A stretch of DNA of 64,000 bases from Plantago ovata (GCA_028274465.1 CM051457.1:107941982-108005981); one strand, 5' to 3'; positions 22,405 through 32,960 are shown, counted from the stretch's first letter. Made by a program: numbers and translations. Notes: generated by a model from the sequence alone, not told the origin.

Positions 22405-22770
22405 TTATCTATAAAACGGCTGGAACCCTAGGACCTTTCCCCATTTGAGCCGACACACACATTCTGCCTCCTTCTCCGTTTTCTCCTTTCTGAAATCTTA
22501 CCCGATTTGAGCCGACATAATCTGCTCGTCTTCTTCCGATCTCCTCCGACATTCCCAAATCTCCGTTTTTCATCTTTCTTATCCGAATTGTTCTTCTCAT
22601 CCAAATCGGCGTCGGCTTCTCCATTCCAATCTCTCCGATCAATTTATCATCTTGCATTCATTCCAATATAGATTAAGATATCTCTTTCCATCAGCCATGA
22701 AAAATCCAAAATCAAGTCGACTATTTTGTGAAGAATCGACGATGACAATGCGAATCGATCTACTCTCGAA
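22405..22770 (+). promoter_or_regulatory. TATA box and leader exon of a putative spliced non-coding RNA
   Basis: A TATA box (TCTATAAAACG, about 22408-22418) is followed at a suitable distance by a 230-bp CT-rich stretch typical of plant 5' leaders. A strong donor then occurs (TTG/GTAAGTAT, about 22770), and further donor-like sites follow at about 22919 (GTGAGTTA) and 23088 (GTGAGTGC). No long plus-strand frame spans it. It lies about 1 kb upstream of, and in the same direction as, the hairpin units, so it could be the host transcript's promoter. This is inferred from sequence signals only. Confidence 0.35.
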
Positions 22771-23630
22771 TCTATGTTGGTAAGTATATCACTACACTTC
22801 TATTTATTTTTTTCATATATCTCCCATATTTATTAACTATATCTCAACTTTTATTTGTGAATTTCACGCCTCCGTTTTTTGGCATCCATTCATCTCAAGT
22901 ATCGTCGGAAATCTCTAACGGTGAGTTACCCAATCTATCTGATAATTTATTCGATAATGAATCCATATATAAATTCTCAAATTTGATTAATCCCTCTGCG
23001 TTCTATGTAATGAGGTATATCGTGGCTTAATGTTGAATAGGATCTCATTTTTTCCACGAGCTTACAACAGATTCAAACACTGATCTGGTGAGTGCTACAT
23101 CTTACTATAATCTTTAAAGTTGTTGACCAATTTATTTTGTTGATATACATAGTTATAAGACTTATGAGGAAGCATAGTATAGAGTACCGTAAAATAAATT
23201 GTGTCCGGCTACAATGACATAAATTTCATTAGTAAATTTCATTATAAATGTATTCTCAATCTCGGTTAATAAAATCTATAGTAAAATGAGAATGAAATAT
23301 TGAGCATACATAAACTGTTTTGTCTATCTGTAAATTGGTTAGTGTTCGTCAACTTGTATTTTTCGATTATCATTTTTCTAATATCCGTAAATAATTTTCT
23401 TGCATTTTTCGACTATCATTCTGATTTATGATTTGTATTTTTTATTGCGAGGTGTTTGAAAATGAAAAGTTAAAGCTATGGGAGTCACAGAAGAAAATAA
23501 AAGTGATGATGATTATGCCGTGGCAAATCAGGTTCGGCTCTGAATTTGACTCTCGATCTTTCATGTTTTTATTAAAAGCAATAGCTTTATGCTTAATCAA
23601 TATATACTTAATCTCGGTCTAAATTGTGTT
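22771..23630. other. AT-rich spacer, possible introns of the putative host RNA
   Basis: Contains several donor-like GTGAGT/GTAAGT words and no coding sequence longer than about 60 codons that looks real. A possible small exon lies at 23450-23530 before 'cag/gttcgg'. Confidence 0.3.
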
Positions 23631-23836
23631 TGACTGAACACAAAGCACTAAATATAAAATATTGATTAAAATAATTATATTTTATAAACTAATGATTTGG
23701 CAGTACTAATGTGTTATGATTGTCTAAGTTAAAAATGTTATATTTGGCTGAACACAAACAGTATATATAAATTATAACATCATATTTAACATATCATATT
23801 ACTTCAAATTTTATATAACGCAGGACGGTGCAAAAT

Positions 23837-23918
23837 TAATTAATGATTTTGGTGTTTTCTGCTTCACAAGTCTAAAATCAAGACTTGCGAAGCCAGAAAA
23901 CACAAAATTCATTAATTA
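23837..23918 (+). ncRNA. Long near-perfect hairpin H1
   Basis: The 5' arm starts TAATTAATGATTTTGG and the 3' arm ends AAAATTCATTAATTA. The arms are about 37 bases each, pair along nearly their full length with a handful of mismatches, and enclose a loop of about six bases. Stem strength and size suit a plant microRNA or inverted-repeat siRNA precursor. It lacks the box C/D-like frame of the later units. Confidence 0.4.
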
Positions 23919-24280
23919 CATTTCACAGTTCTAGTTGTATACTCATAGCAAATGTTGTAGCATAAAACATAGTTAATAAGGTTTGAATCTACTGAACACA
24001 ACTACATCCTTATATCCTTTCCCTCATTTTTTGTGGTTCAGCACCGTCTGCACTTACATCAAGAGCAGGCGGTGTCGCTTGGGGGAGTGTGCTTGTACTT
24101 TTATTATCATGTAAACAATAATTGTAAGTGTAATGATGTACATCAAACATAGTTAATAATTTGAATTTACTGATCACAACTATATCCTTAAACACTTTCC
24201 ATCATTTTGCAGAACACACCTCCAATATATAATTTCTCTCATAATGTTGTTTATCTCATATTGTATAAATTTCCATTATC

Positions 24281-24381
24281 TTTGGTGGTCCTGCGTTCCG
24301 ACTCATTATCATCGACAGGTACCATTACATCTACGTAACAGACCCTGTCAATTATAATGAGTCGGATCGCCTGGCCAACAA
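24281..24381 (+). ncRNA. Hairpin H3
   Basis: The arms contain CCGACTCATTAT and ATAATGAGTCGG (perfect 12 bp), extended by GACAGG/CCTGTC toward the loop and GGTCCTGCG/CGCCTGGCC outward with mismatches. The loop is about 22 bases. It is miRNA-precursor-like in shape. A smaller stem (CACCGTCTGC/GCAGGCGGTG) lies upstream at 24042-24074. Confidence 0.4.
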
Positions 24382-24495
24382 ATATAATGGAATAGATTTT
24401 TAATTTAAAGTCTAATATGATTTGCATAAAATAAAATTTAGAAACACACTTTTCCACGTGTGCCATTGAACGGGGCAAATAGTCTTGCATAAATT

Positions 24496-24650
24496 GTGTG
24501 ATCATGACAGCTTCAAAATCCTTCAACTGAGACAATGCCGCCTGCTGGCCTCAGAGTTATTATTATAGTCTGACTAAGACAAAGTCACAACAATATTACC
24601 TCTGGGGCCAGCTGCCGGGATTTCTCAAACAGATTGAATTGTCTGAACAC
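24496..24650 (+). ncRNA. C/D-framed hairpin unit U4
   Basis: Frame: GTGT, a degenerate C-box-like GATCATGA (24500-24507), then CTGA (24643-24646) followed by ACAC, which pairs with GTGT. Inside, a hairpin at 24538-24627 has GCTGGCC.CAGAG/CTCTG.GGCCAGC as its core, with TGAG/CTCA at the base. A near-copy is U6. Confidence 0.4.
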
Positions 24651-24716
24651 CACTACTTCATCAATTTCGTATAAAATTCATGTTATGGTTAACCAAAGTG
24701 TGTCATGTTATAAATT

Positions 24717-24875
24717 GTGTGATGATGAACAATTTTCAATCTTTGTATTAAGATAATGTTGTCCGCTGACCTTAGAGTCATTATTATAGTGTGACTAAGA
24801 AATAACACGTTAATATTACCTATGGGGATAGCTGGCAGGATTATCTAAAACGGTGAGATTGAATTGTCTGAACAC
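24717..24875 (+). ncRNA. C/D-framed hairpin unit U5
   Basis: GTGT then GATGATGA (24721-24728), and CTGA (24868-24871) then ACAC. The inner hairpin 24751-24846 has AGATAAT/ATTATCT at its base. A near-copy is U7. Confidence 0.4.
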
Positions 24876-25109
24876 TACTATTTCTCTATACATTCTTTGT
24901 CTATATATTCTCACATTATTAATTTCACCGATTCTTTTCTGCTGTTTCTCCATCTATACACTTCACTATTTATAATATTTCTGTATACACTATTTCTCAT
25001 TAAGTATTCATTACTGAAAGTATATGTGATGATGAAAATAGTAATGTCTAATGTCATTTTTATACCACTCCTTCGACGATGAATTAAATTGTGTGATAAT
25101 GCATAAATT

Positions 25110-25264
25110 GTGTGATGATGACAGCTTCAAAATCCTTCAACTGAGACAATGCCACCAGCTGCCCTCAGAGTTATTATTATAGTCTGACTAAGACAAAGTC
25201 ACAACAATATTACCTCTGGGGCCAGCTACTGGGATTTCTCAAACAGATTGAATTGTCTGAACAC
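25110..25264 (+). ncRNA. C/D-framed hairpin unit U6
   Basis: GTGT, GATGATGA (25114-25121), hairpin 25142-25241, CTGA (25257-25260), ACAC. The C-like box is intact where U4 has one change. A 5'-truncated half unit with the U8 arm lies just upstream (about 25027-25081). Confidence 0.4.
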
Positions 25265-25330
25265 CACTACTTCATCAATTTTGTATAAAATTCATGTTAT
25301 GGTTAACCAAAGTGTGTCATGTTATAAATT

Positions 25331-25489
25331 GTGTGATGATGAACAATTTTCAATCTTTGCATTAAGATAATGCTGCCTGTTGACCTCAGAGTCATTATTA
25401 TAGGGTGACTAAGAAATAACACGTTAATATTGCCTCTGGGGACAGCTGGCAGGATTATCTAATACGGTGAGATTGAATTGTCTGAACAC
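25331..25489 (+). ncRNA. C/D-framed hairpin unit U7
   Basis: GTGT, GATGATGA (25335-25342), hairpin 25365-25460, CTGA (25482-25485), ACAC. Same length (159) as U5. The stem differs from U5 at several positions, and some changes keep pairing. Confidence 0.4.
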
Positions 25490-25639
25490 TACTATTTCTC
25501 TATACATTCTTTCTCTATATATACTTATCACATTATTACTTTCACCAATTCTTTTCTGCTATTTATCTATACACCACTTCACTATTTATAATATTTCTCT
25601 ATACACTATTTCTCATTAAGTATTCATTACTGAAAGTAT

Positions 25640-25801
25640 ATGTGATGATGACAATAGTAATGTCTAATGTCATTTTTATACCACTCCTTCGACGATTCTA
25701 TTAATATTAGTAAAAAAAATATATAGAAATCATCTTAATAACAATAGAATCGTGCGAAGGAGTGGTATAAAAAGACGATGAGACTCTATTACGCTGAACA
25801 T
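25640..25801 (+). ncRNA. C/D-framed hairpin unit U8, strongest stem
   Basis: The closing pair here is ATGT/ACAT instead of GTGT/ACAC, a compensatory change. Boxes are GATGATGA (25644-25651) and CTGA (25794-25797). The inner hairpin (25665-25783) has TTTTTATACCACTCCTTCG facing CGAAGGAGTGGTATAAAAA, a perfect 19-bp stem, with CGATTCTATT/AATAGAATCG continuing after a small bulge. Confidence 0.45.
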
Positions 25802-25980
25802 GATTTACTTTCAAGTTAACAACTATCTTTTTTATACATGACCACAAAACAATAACCTTTGATGGTGATAAATATAATCGGTGGTAGATATATTGTATCT
25901 TATTGAACACAACAATTTGTTCATTAAATGTTTATAATTTCATCTATTTAATTTCATGTTATAGTGTATGCTCTTTAAAA

Positions 25981-26142
25981 GGGCGTAATGATGAAAATGA
26001 TTGATCTCGAATGTTTATTTCACACCGCTCCTTCGGCTATGCTATTATTATCATACGAAAATAATTTTGATATTATAACAATAGCAGAGTGCGAAGGAGC
26101 GGTATTAAATCGACAATGAGATTATTAATATCTGAACACACC
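25981..26142 (+). ncRNA. C/D-framed hairpin unit U9
   Basis: AATGATGA (25987-25994) and CTGA (26132-26135) followed by ACACACC. The inner hairpin (26017-26110) has CCGCTCCTTCG/CGAAGGAGCGG, then GCTATT/AATAGC and further AT pairing. It is related to U8 in its outer stem. A near-copy is U12. Confidence 0.45.
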
Positions 26143-26304
26143 TCCGATTTAAATTGATTTTTTGAAGCTGTCAGAGCCCGAATTTGATTAACACATTCTA
26201 CCTTTTCGTATTTTACAATTTCATATTATTTTATATTGATATTATTTTACTTTACTTTAAACCATAGTTTTGATGTACCTTTTCATGATATGTATGCTTT
26301 TCAA

Positions 26305-26470
26305 AATAGTGTTATGATGACAAAATCAATTTATATGAAAATGTGACAATGGCGCACGTATCTCCTTGAAGTCCTTATTACACATTTTGAATGATTCGAT
26401 TCAAAGTAATAATTACTCAAGCAGATACGTGTGGCATTGTTCTAAAACATTGAAATGTCTGAACACTATT
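26305..26470 (+). ncRNA. C/D-framed hairpin unit U10
   Basis: It has the longest terminal stem: AATAGTGT (26305-26312) pairs perfectly with ACACTATT (26463-26470). It directly flanks ATGATGA (26314-26320) and CTGA (26459-26462), exactly the box C/D kink-turn layout. The inner hairpin 26349-26445 has GCGCACGTATCT.CTTGA facing TCAAG.AGATACGTGTG. Confidence 0.45.
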
Positions 26471-26571
26471 CAATAAAATGTATAATTGTGACAGGAATTG
26501 TAATTTCATTTGTTACGACTTATTTGTGTGAACACGATTTACTGGAATGGAACAACTATATTTTTTGTACT

Positions 26572-26726
26572 TGATGATGAGATAATAATCCTTGTACTAA
26601 GATAATGCAAGTAGCCTCCGGTGAAGTCATTATTATACGTTGATTAGCTGGAAATAATAATAATATTGCCTTTTCCGGAGGCTTCTTGGACTATCTAAGT
26701 TTCAATAAAGGGTTATTTGTATCTGA
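26572..26726 (+). ncRNA. Hairpin unit U11 with weak frame
   Basis: TGATGATGA (26572-26580) and CTGA (26723-26726) are present, but flanking pairing is poor. The inner hairpin at 26600-26697 is strong (AGCCTCCGG/CCGGAGGCT, AGATA/TATCT at the base). Confidence 0.35.
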
Positions 26727-26975
26727 TTAACTCATAGCTGTTATTTTATTTTAAAAATTAATTTATATTTCAATACATATATATTAAACTAATATCCCTA
26801 AACTGTGTTAATTTGTGAAGAATCGACGATGACAATTCCATGAAACAATAAACTTTGATGGTGATAAATAGAATCGGTGGTAGATATATTGTATCTTATT
26901 GAACACAACAATTTGTTCTTTAATTTTTTATCATTCCATCTATTTAATTTCATGTTATAGTGTATGCTCTTTAAA

Positions 26976-27138
26976 AGGGTGTAATGATGAAAATGGTTGA
27001 TCTCGAATGTTTATTTCACACCACTCCTTCGGCTATGCTATTATTATCATACGAAAACAATTTTGATATTATAACAATAGCATAGTGCGAAGGAGCGGTA
27101 TTAAATCGACAATGAGATTATTAATATCTGAACACACC
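26976..27138 (+). ncRNA. C/D-framed hairpin unit U12 (copy of U9)
   Basis: GGTGT (next to ATGATGA at 26984-26990) pairs with ACACC after CTGA (27128-27131). The inner hairpin lies at 27013-27106. Copy differences from U9 include GGGTGT for GGGCGT, which improves pairing. Confidence 0.45.
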
Positions 27139-27300
27139 TCCGATTTAAATTGATTTTTTGAAGCTGTCAGAGCCCGAATCTGATTAACACATTCTACCTT
27201 TTCGTATTTTACAATTTCATATTATTTTATATTGATATTATTTTACTTTACTTTAAACCATAGTTTTGATGTACCTTTTCATGATATGTATGCTTTTCAA

Positions 27301-27462
27301 AATAGTGTTATGATGACAAAATCAATTTATATGAAAATGTGACAATGGCGCACGTATCTCCTTGAAGTCCTTATTACACATTTTGAATGATTCCATTCAA
27401 AGTAATAATTACTGAAGCAGATGCGTGTGGCATTGTCCTAAAACATTGAAATGTCTGAACAC
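27301..27462 (+). ncRNA. C/D-framed hairpin unit U13 (copy of U10)
   Basis: AGTGTT, ATGATGA (27310-27316), inner hairpin 27345-27441, CTGA (27455-27458), ACACT. It ends the direct duplication that repeats U9-U10 as U12-U13. Confidence 0.45.
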
Positions 27463-27695
27463 TCCTTCGGTGAATGTTTATGATGAAAATAATTGATCTC
27501 AAATGTTTATTTCATACCACTCCTTCGGTGAATGTTCATCTCCGGAGAATGTTTTTATTACACACTAAAGGAAAACAAAACAAACTTTCAAATGAAAAAG
27601 ACAGAGTGTTGTTGTTATAATAACAACTTCACTTATTGAAATTAAAAAACATAGATGTTCACCGTGATTTTTGAACTTGATACTTCATAATCGAT
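27463..27695. other. Decayed 3' end of the hairpin array
   Basis: Short scraps of U8/U9 arms ('cactccttcggtgaatg' twice) followed by AT-rich sequence. No full unit is seen. Confidence 0.4.
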
Positions 27696-28172
27696 TCAAT
27701 TCCAATCGTATCGGCAGAATCGAGCCAACATTTCAGTCAATTGACCGCAACACTCAATTTTATAGTTGTACTTGAAAGCTTCGGCACACCCCCTTTCAAT
27801 GTTTCGTTTTTCCATATTTAATATTTTTTGCTTAAGATCTTTGACGGTTTGCTCAATCACAGGATGTTCGAGATAGATGAGATGAAGCTGTGCAACAACT
27901 TGAGCAGCTTGAAAGATGGGACCGTAGTGGTGCTCATAGACTTCAACCTTCTCCTTGACATTCAAAAGCTTGATAAGCAGAGTAGGGTCAGAATCCTCTC
28001 TTCCATTTGCTTCGTAATACCTGTTTTCAAACTAAATTTAGCGGATAAAAGACAGGATGAATATATTTAACAAAAAAGATTTTTATCAATAAGTAAAATA
28101 CCTGACTCCGTTTGTTAGCATAAATTTGAGATTTCTATCAAACCTCGCCTCAAACTGAGGGTACTGATTCAT
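27696..28172 (-). CDS. Two-exon gene for a 131-aa protein of unknown function
   Basis: Exon 1 at 28102-28172 (71 bp, ATG context tcactATGA), intron GTATTT...ACAG, exon 2 at 27696-28020, stop TGA or TAA at the low end. The two exons sum to exactly 132 codons. The protein starts MNQYPQFEARFDRNLKFML, contains GPIFQAAQVVAQLHLIYLE, and ends in a Cys-containing tail (ECCGQLTEMLARFC). It is helical and charged, with no signal peptide or membrane segment. A paralogue with the same 71-bp first exon lies at 36960-37267, truncated. I do not recognise the family. It is carried inside the CACTA element beside the F-box-type genes. Confidence 0.65.
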
Positions 28173-28698
28173 AGTGAATAGACTTTGAGTGAAGAAGCAA
28201 GTAAATGAAGAAGAATGTGAATGAAGTAGGATTTAGGTGGAAGACTATATTTATAGAACCATTGCATGAATTGTGACAAACACTTGTCAATGCATGTATT
28301 AGAATTTTTGTAACACCATCCACACTTGTCATTTTCAGCCTCTACACAAACACTTGTATTTTTTTCAATTCAACATTGAAAAATAATGTTTTATGATTAA
28401 TGTAGCATGGATTACAATTGTCATCTCAAAACAAATTAACTTGGTTCGTAATAACGGAATTAGTAGCAAATGCAGAAATTACGACAAACATAAATGCACA
28501 ACACATAAGTGTAAAAATGCTACACCATACACTCGAGTCATCATAGATATTGTATTAGACATTTCTTGGAGTTCGAAACCCACCGTGATTCTTGACTGTG
28601 TGAAACATTGTAACCCTACACTGCACAACATAGTTGTGCATGCTCTTCTCACCTAGGTCGAATGTAATATAATCCTTTTCCAAGTCCAAAATCATTTC
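28173..28698. other. Spacer between the 131-aa gene and the Gypsy element
   Basis: AT-rich. It includes words such as 'cacttgtcaatgcatg', also present as a tandem repeat at 37385-37455 upstream of the paralogous gene, so both genes share their promoter side. No gene is seen. Confidence 0.45.
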
Positions 28699-30087
28699 TG
28701 ATGAACGTATTTTTGACGCGTTCATCTTGTCTTTTTCACCTTCTTTTGCTATCTTCTAGCCTTGTTTTTTGGTTAGTTTCGTAGAATTGTGTCACGTTTT
28801 GTGTTTTCTGCATTTTCAGGCACTTAGGTACGAAACGGCGTTTTTGGAGCTAAAAACGAGCCTTTTTGATGGAAAAGATGGCCCCGTTGAAGTTCCCCAA
28901 TCTCCGTGGCTTGTTCGTAGGTGTTTGAGTATCAATAAGCATCGAGAAGGATGAGTCCAAGGCACCCGAGGGCCATGCGAGGGCAAAAAGATTGAGTTTG
29001 AAGACAAAAATATGCCCAGGAGCCAAGCTAAGCGCCTGGAATAGTGAAGCGCTTCGCTTCAATTTCCAGGAGCTTTGGCACAGAAGCCAAGCGAAGCGCT
29101 TGGAGTGCCCGAAGCGCTTCGCTTGCCAAGCGCTCCGCTTGGCTTCTCCAAGCGGTTACGTTTTCGGATTTTCCTTCTTAGATCTGATCTTTGATCATTT
29201 TTTGAATATCTTTTGAACTGTAACTTGGTTTTGGAGAGCTCCTAAGCCCCAAAACTCAGACAATATTCAGATTACTTTGTATTTTAGCTTGGGATTCAAG
29301 GTTTTGATTGGGATTCATCCTTTGTAATCATCTACGGAGAGGTTTTCTTTGATTTCCACCGATTAGTGACAGCTTTGGTGGTAACTTGTATCACTCTCTT
29401 GTCTTGTAGTTTGATATGATGTATTCTTATTATTATTCATATGAATTGATGTCTATGTTGATGAATATGAGTAGCTAAATCTTTTGTGTTGGTGGTAGAA
29501 TGTAGAATATGCATGCTATGGGTTATGTTTATGCTTACATGAGATTGTGATTCAATCTTGCTGCAAATCCCTTCATATGATTCTTAGTTGCCTATAAAAT
29601 ATATTCGAATTGAGTATAGTGACAAACTCTTGGTCAATGAAAGCTATAGGATTGTATGTTAGAGATTTGCAGCATGCTAGATAAATGGTGTTGGTGACAA
29701 GCACCTCTAAATTATTGATAGTGATCTTTCATGATGTGTGTCTTAAATTTGCCTAGACGAGTTGCTTAGCAGACTTGATCGAAGGTTCTACGCACTGAAC
29801 TTGTGAGCATATTCGTAACCCATGCATGTGTATTTGATTTCTACCACCAACCGTTTTCCAAACTTGTTTACATAAATCTGATTTCTCGTTGCTATTGTTC
29901 AAAGGAAACGATTCTCTAAACATTTGAATTCGTTGACTGAAATTACTTGCAAAAACCTCAAGCAAAGCCACGTTAGGTCCCGAGAGAACGACACTCGGGG
30001 ACAACTTGTCATTGCACTCTAGTTTGTGTAGTGATAAGTGTTCTTAGGCTTTAAAACAAATTTAATTGGTGAAAAACGACATCATCA
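28699..30087 (+). repeat. 5' LTR of the Gypsy element
   Basis: 1389 bp. It carries at 29030-29155 a cluster of palindromic words of the type CCAAGCGAAGCGCTTGG. Its first about 247 bp match 36707-36959. Confidence 0.8.
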
Positions 30088-30090
30088 ATT

Positions 30091-30108
30091 TGGCGCCGTT
30101 GTCGGGGA
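30091..30108 (+). other. Primer-binding site
   Basis: TGGCGCCGTTGTCGGGGA, three bases after the LTR. It is the usual Athila-type site, complementary to a tRNA-Asp 3' end except for one likely changed base (GTC for GCC). Confidence 0.8.
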
Positions 30109-30230
30109 CTTAACTCCTTTGGTTGGTGTTTTTGTTTTGGTTTTTTCAGCCAACATCTCTTCTTTGTCTCATTTCTGTTTTTGTTTCTTTTTGCTTGAGA
30201 TACTCACAATCTTGTATTTCAGGTGAGTGC

Positions 30231-32536
30231 ATGCCTAGAACCCGAACGGGTGGACCTACTATTGAACCTTTTGTAGACGAGATTGATCGTTTGTTTCAAA
30301 GGAGAAGGAGGAATTTGAATCTTGAGTTTGAAGGAGTAGCATCTAGAGCTTCTACTTCTGGTATTCGGGAAGAGTCTTCTTCTCATTTTTGGAGCCAATT
30401 CTTGAATCGGTTTACTTGGAAGGTGAAATGGCGGAGAGACCTATACGTACACTTACTAAGCCTACGGTTGGGGCTAGAGGACCAGCAATTTTCCTCAATG
30501 ATGCCACCAGGAACTTGGAGATCAAGAATCACATGTTCCAACAACTTCCCAAATTCTATGGGATGGCTAATGAGGACGTGATAGGGTACTTGAATGAGCT
30601 CGAGAACTTTGTTCTCCATCTTGGGCGACCAGGAGCTGGTGTTACGGATGATGATCTCCGCATGAAGGTCTTTTCTATGGGACTAGGCGATCGTGCAAAG
30701 GCTTGGCTCAATACTTTGGAGGCCGGGTCTTTGACAACATGGGATCTATGTTTCGATAAGTTCATGGAGTGTTACTACCCCGCTTCCAAGACAATGGCTA
30801 TGAAGAGCCAAATTAGCTCCTTCGAGCAGAGGTACGATGAGCCTTTCCACGAGGCCTATGATCGTTTCATGGGGTTGCATCATCGATGCCCACATAACGG
30901 GTATGATAAAGGTCAGCTTCTCCAATTCTTTTACAATGGTTTACATCCTGAGATTCAATCTCAAGTGGATAGGATTTGTGGAGGTAGTATGGGGGAGTTG
31001 CTTCCTTCTCAAGCCCAAGTAAAGCTGGACATGATGTACCGGAATTCCCAAAACCGGAATGTGAGGGCTCGTGTGCTCCAAAAGGAGCAAAGTGGTGAGG
31101 CCAAGGTAGTAGTGGAACAAAATGCCTTCGATGGGTTCGCCCATGAAGTGAAGCAAGCTTTGAGGCAAAGCGTTCCTTCTCCTTCTACGGAAGTTTGTGG
31201 TGTGTGCAAGAATTATGGGCACCCGGCCTACTTGTGCCGTTCTGAATTAGCTAGAGAGCAATACATCACGAACGATGTCCGTCAAGAAGTATATGCTGCT
31301 GAGGGAGAGCAAGTAGTTGGAGATGTGAACTACGGGCAAGGTTATGGCAATGTGAGGCCACAAAACCGTGGACCCCGAGGTGGGTACCAGAATCAAGGCA
31401 ACCGTGGTTATTTTCATAACTCGGATCAAAATGCCTATGGGCCTAATCAAGATAGAAGTCGTCTCAGCTATGGGAACAATTGGTATGAAGGAGCACCGCC
31501 TTCTAATCCTACACCTCCACCTCAGGTTGCTAGTTCGGGACCACAAGGTGGAGGGGTGCTTCCTTCACCTCTTGTCTCTTCACTCAATGATCTGGTTATG
31601 AAGACGAATAAATTCATGGAGCATTACTATCGTAATGAGGCTACTAACAATCAACGCTTTGAGAAGCTTGAGGCTAGTAGTAGCAACCTCCATAAGAAGC
31701 TACAAGAGCTTATAGATCGAGGGGCGAGTAGAGAGCAAGGGAAGTTTCCCGGAAACACGGAAAAGACTATGGCCATAACCGTGGTGACTGATTTGCCCGT
31801 GGAGATCACGGTTGTGAGAGACAATGCGCTAGTTGAGGTGCCAAGTTGCAAGGTAACTGAAACTTGCAAGGTGAGTGAGGAGCTTGAGACTCCTAATGTA
31901 GTTGTGGAAGAGAGAGAGGTCGCACAATCTGATGCGATAGTTGAGGAAGTGAATGAAAACTCATCGTCTGAGGATGAGTTGGTGGATATGGTGGAAGTGC
32001 CTATCCAAGAGAGCTTTGATGTGGAAATCGGCTTGGGTAAGAAGGATGGAATAGTGGCAACTCTAGACACGGGAGCGGGTGTGAATGTCATACCTTTGAA
32101 CGTGTACGAAGAGTCGGGTTTGTCTGGCTTAAGACCAATGAAGTTCATGGTGCAATTGGCGGATGGGTCTATGAAGAAGCCATTGGGTGTGATCGAGAAT
32201 CTAGTGGTAAGAGTCGCCGGTGTAGAGGTCAAGACGAACTTCATCGTCATGCCTACATCCTCCGCAAAGCTCAAGGATGTGGTTCTTTTGGGTAGAGCCT
32301 TCATCAACAAAGTACATATGGTGATAGACATGTACCGTCGTACATGTAGCTTCGAGGTAAATGGCAAGCAACATACGTTGCGAGCCATAGTTAATTCATG
32401 TGCTTATGTTGATACTAACGAACTTGTAGGATTCTTTGGTCCTCTTTATGTTCGTCAAGATGTGCAGGGACTTAGTGCTTTGAAGAGCACTTGGACGGGG
32501 AAGTCTAGTACCCGATGCAAAATTGATCCCGCATGA
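30231..32536 (+). pseudogene. Gypsy gag and aspartic protease, one frameshift
   Basis: It starts MPRTRTGGPTIEPF at 30231. A frameshift in a T-run near 30391 moves to a second frame that is open to 32536. The retrotransposon gag domain is clear (AKAWLNTLEAGSLTTWDLCF, then CPHNGYDKGQLLQFFYNGL). A CCHC knuckle C-x2-C-x4-H-x4-C lies near 31196-31240 (CGVCKNYGHPAYLC). A retropepsin with catalytic DTG (TLDTGAGVNVIP) lies near 32052-32100. Translation ends shortly after the protease. Gag coats the RNA and protease cuts the polyprotein in the virus-like particle. The single shift makes the product incomplete. Confidence 0.85.
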
Positions 32537-32699
32537 GCTAAGATGAGTCGAGCCAACGACTTCTAAACAAAGGCGCTTCTCGGGAGGCAACCCGAGGTTG
32601 TAGGTAATTGCATGTAGATTAGAAGCACGTTTAAAATTTTGTTTCGTTGTTTAGACAAGTTTTTTGGGGTGAAAATTTAGCAAAAGTTGAAAAAAAATA

Positions 32700-32960
32700 G
32701 ATTTGGGAGCTTCAGGTCCCAAGCGAACCGCTTGGAAAGCCCAAGCGGTCCGCTTGGATTTCCAGTAAGAATCCCATTCTTACTGGAAATCCAAGCGAAG
32801 CGCTTGGCACCCCCAAGCGGTCCTCTTGAATTTCCAGTAGGAATGAAAATTCCTACTGGAAATCCAAGTGGAGCGCTTGGGCGTTCCCAAGCGGACCGCT
32901 TGCCAAGCGCTTCGCTTGGGACACCCAAGCGCTTCTCTTGGCTTTCCTTAAGGAAGCAAG
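32700..32960. repeat. Palindromic AAGCG-CGCTT cluster, second site
   Basis: At least eight short inverted repeats of the form CCAAGCG-NNN-CGCTTGG (for example CCAAGCGGTCCGCTTGG), alternating with 'atttccag' and 'gaatcc' spacers. The same word family occurs in the LTR (29030-29155) and at 34870-35030. Confidence 0.8.

Larger units (their letters stand above)
25838..27462 (+). repeat. Direct duplication of about 630 bp within the hairpin array
   Basis: 25838-26470 (units U9 and U10) and about 26834-27462 (units U12 and U13) are nearly identical, including spacer sequence such as 'ggtggtagatatattgtatcttattgaacacaacaatttg' split over both copies. U11 sits between them. Confidence 0.85.
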
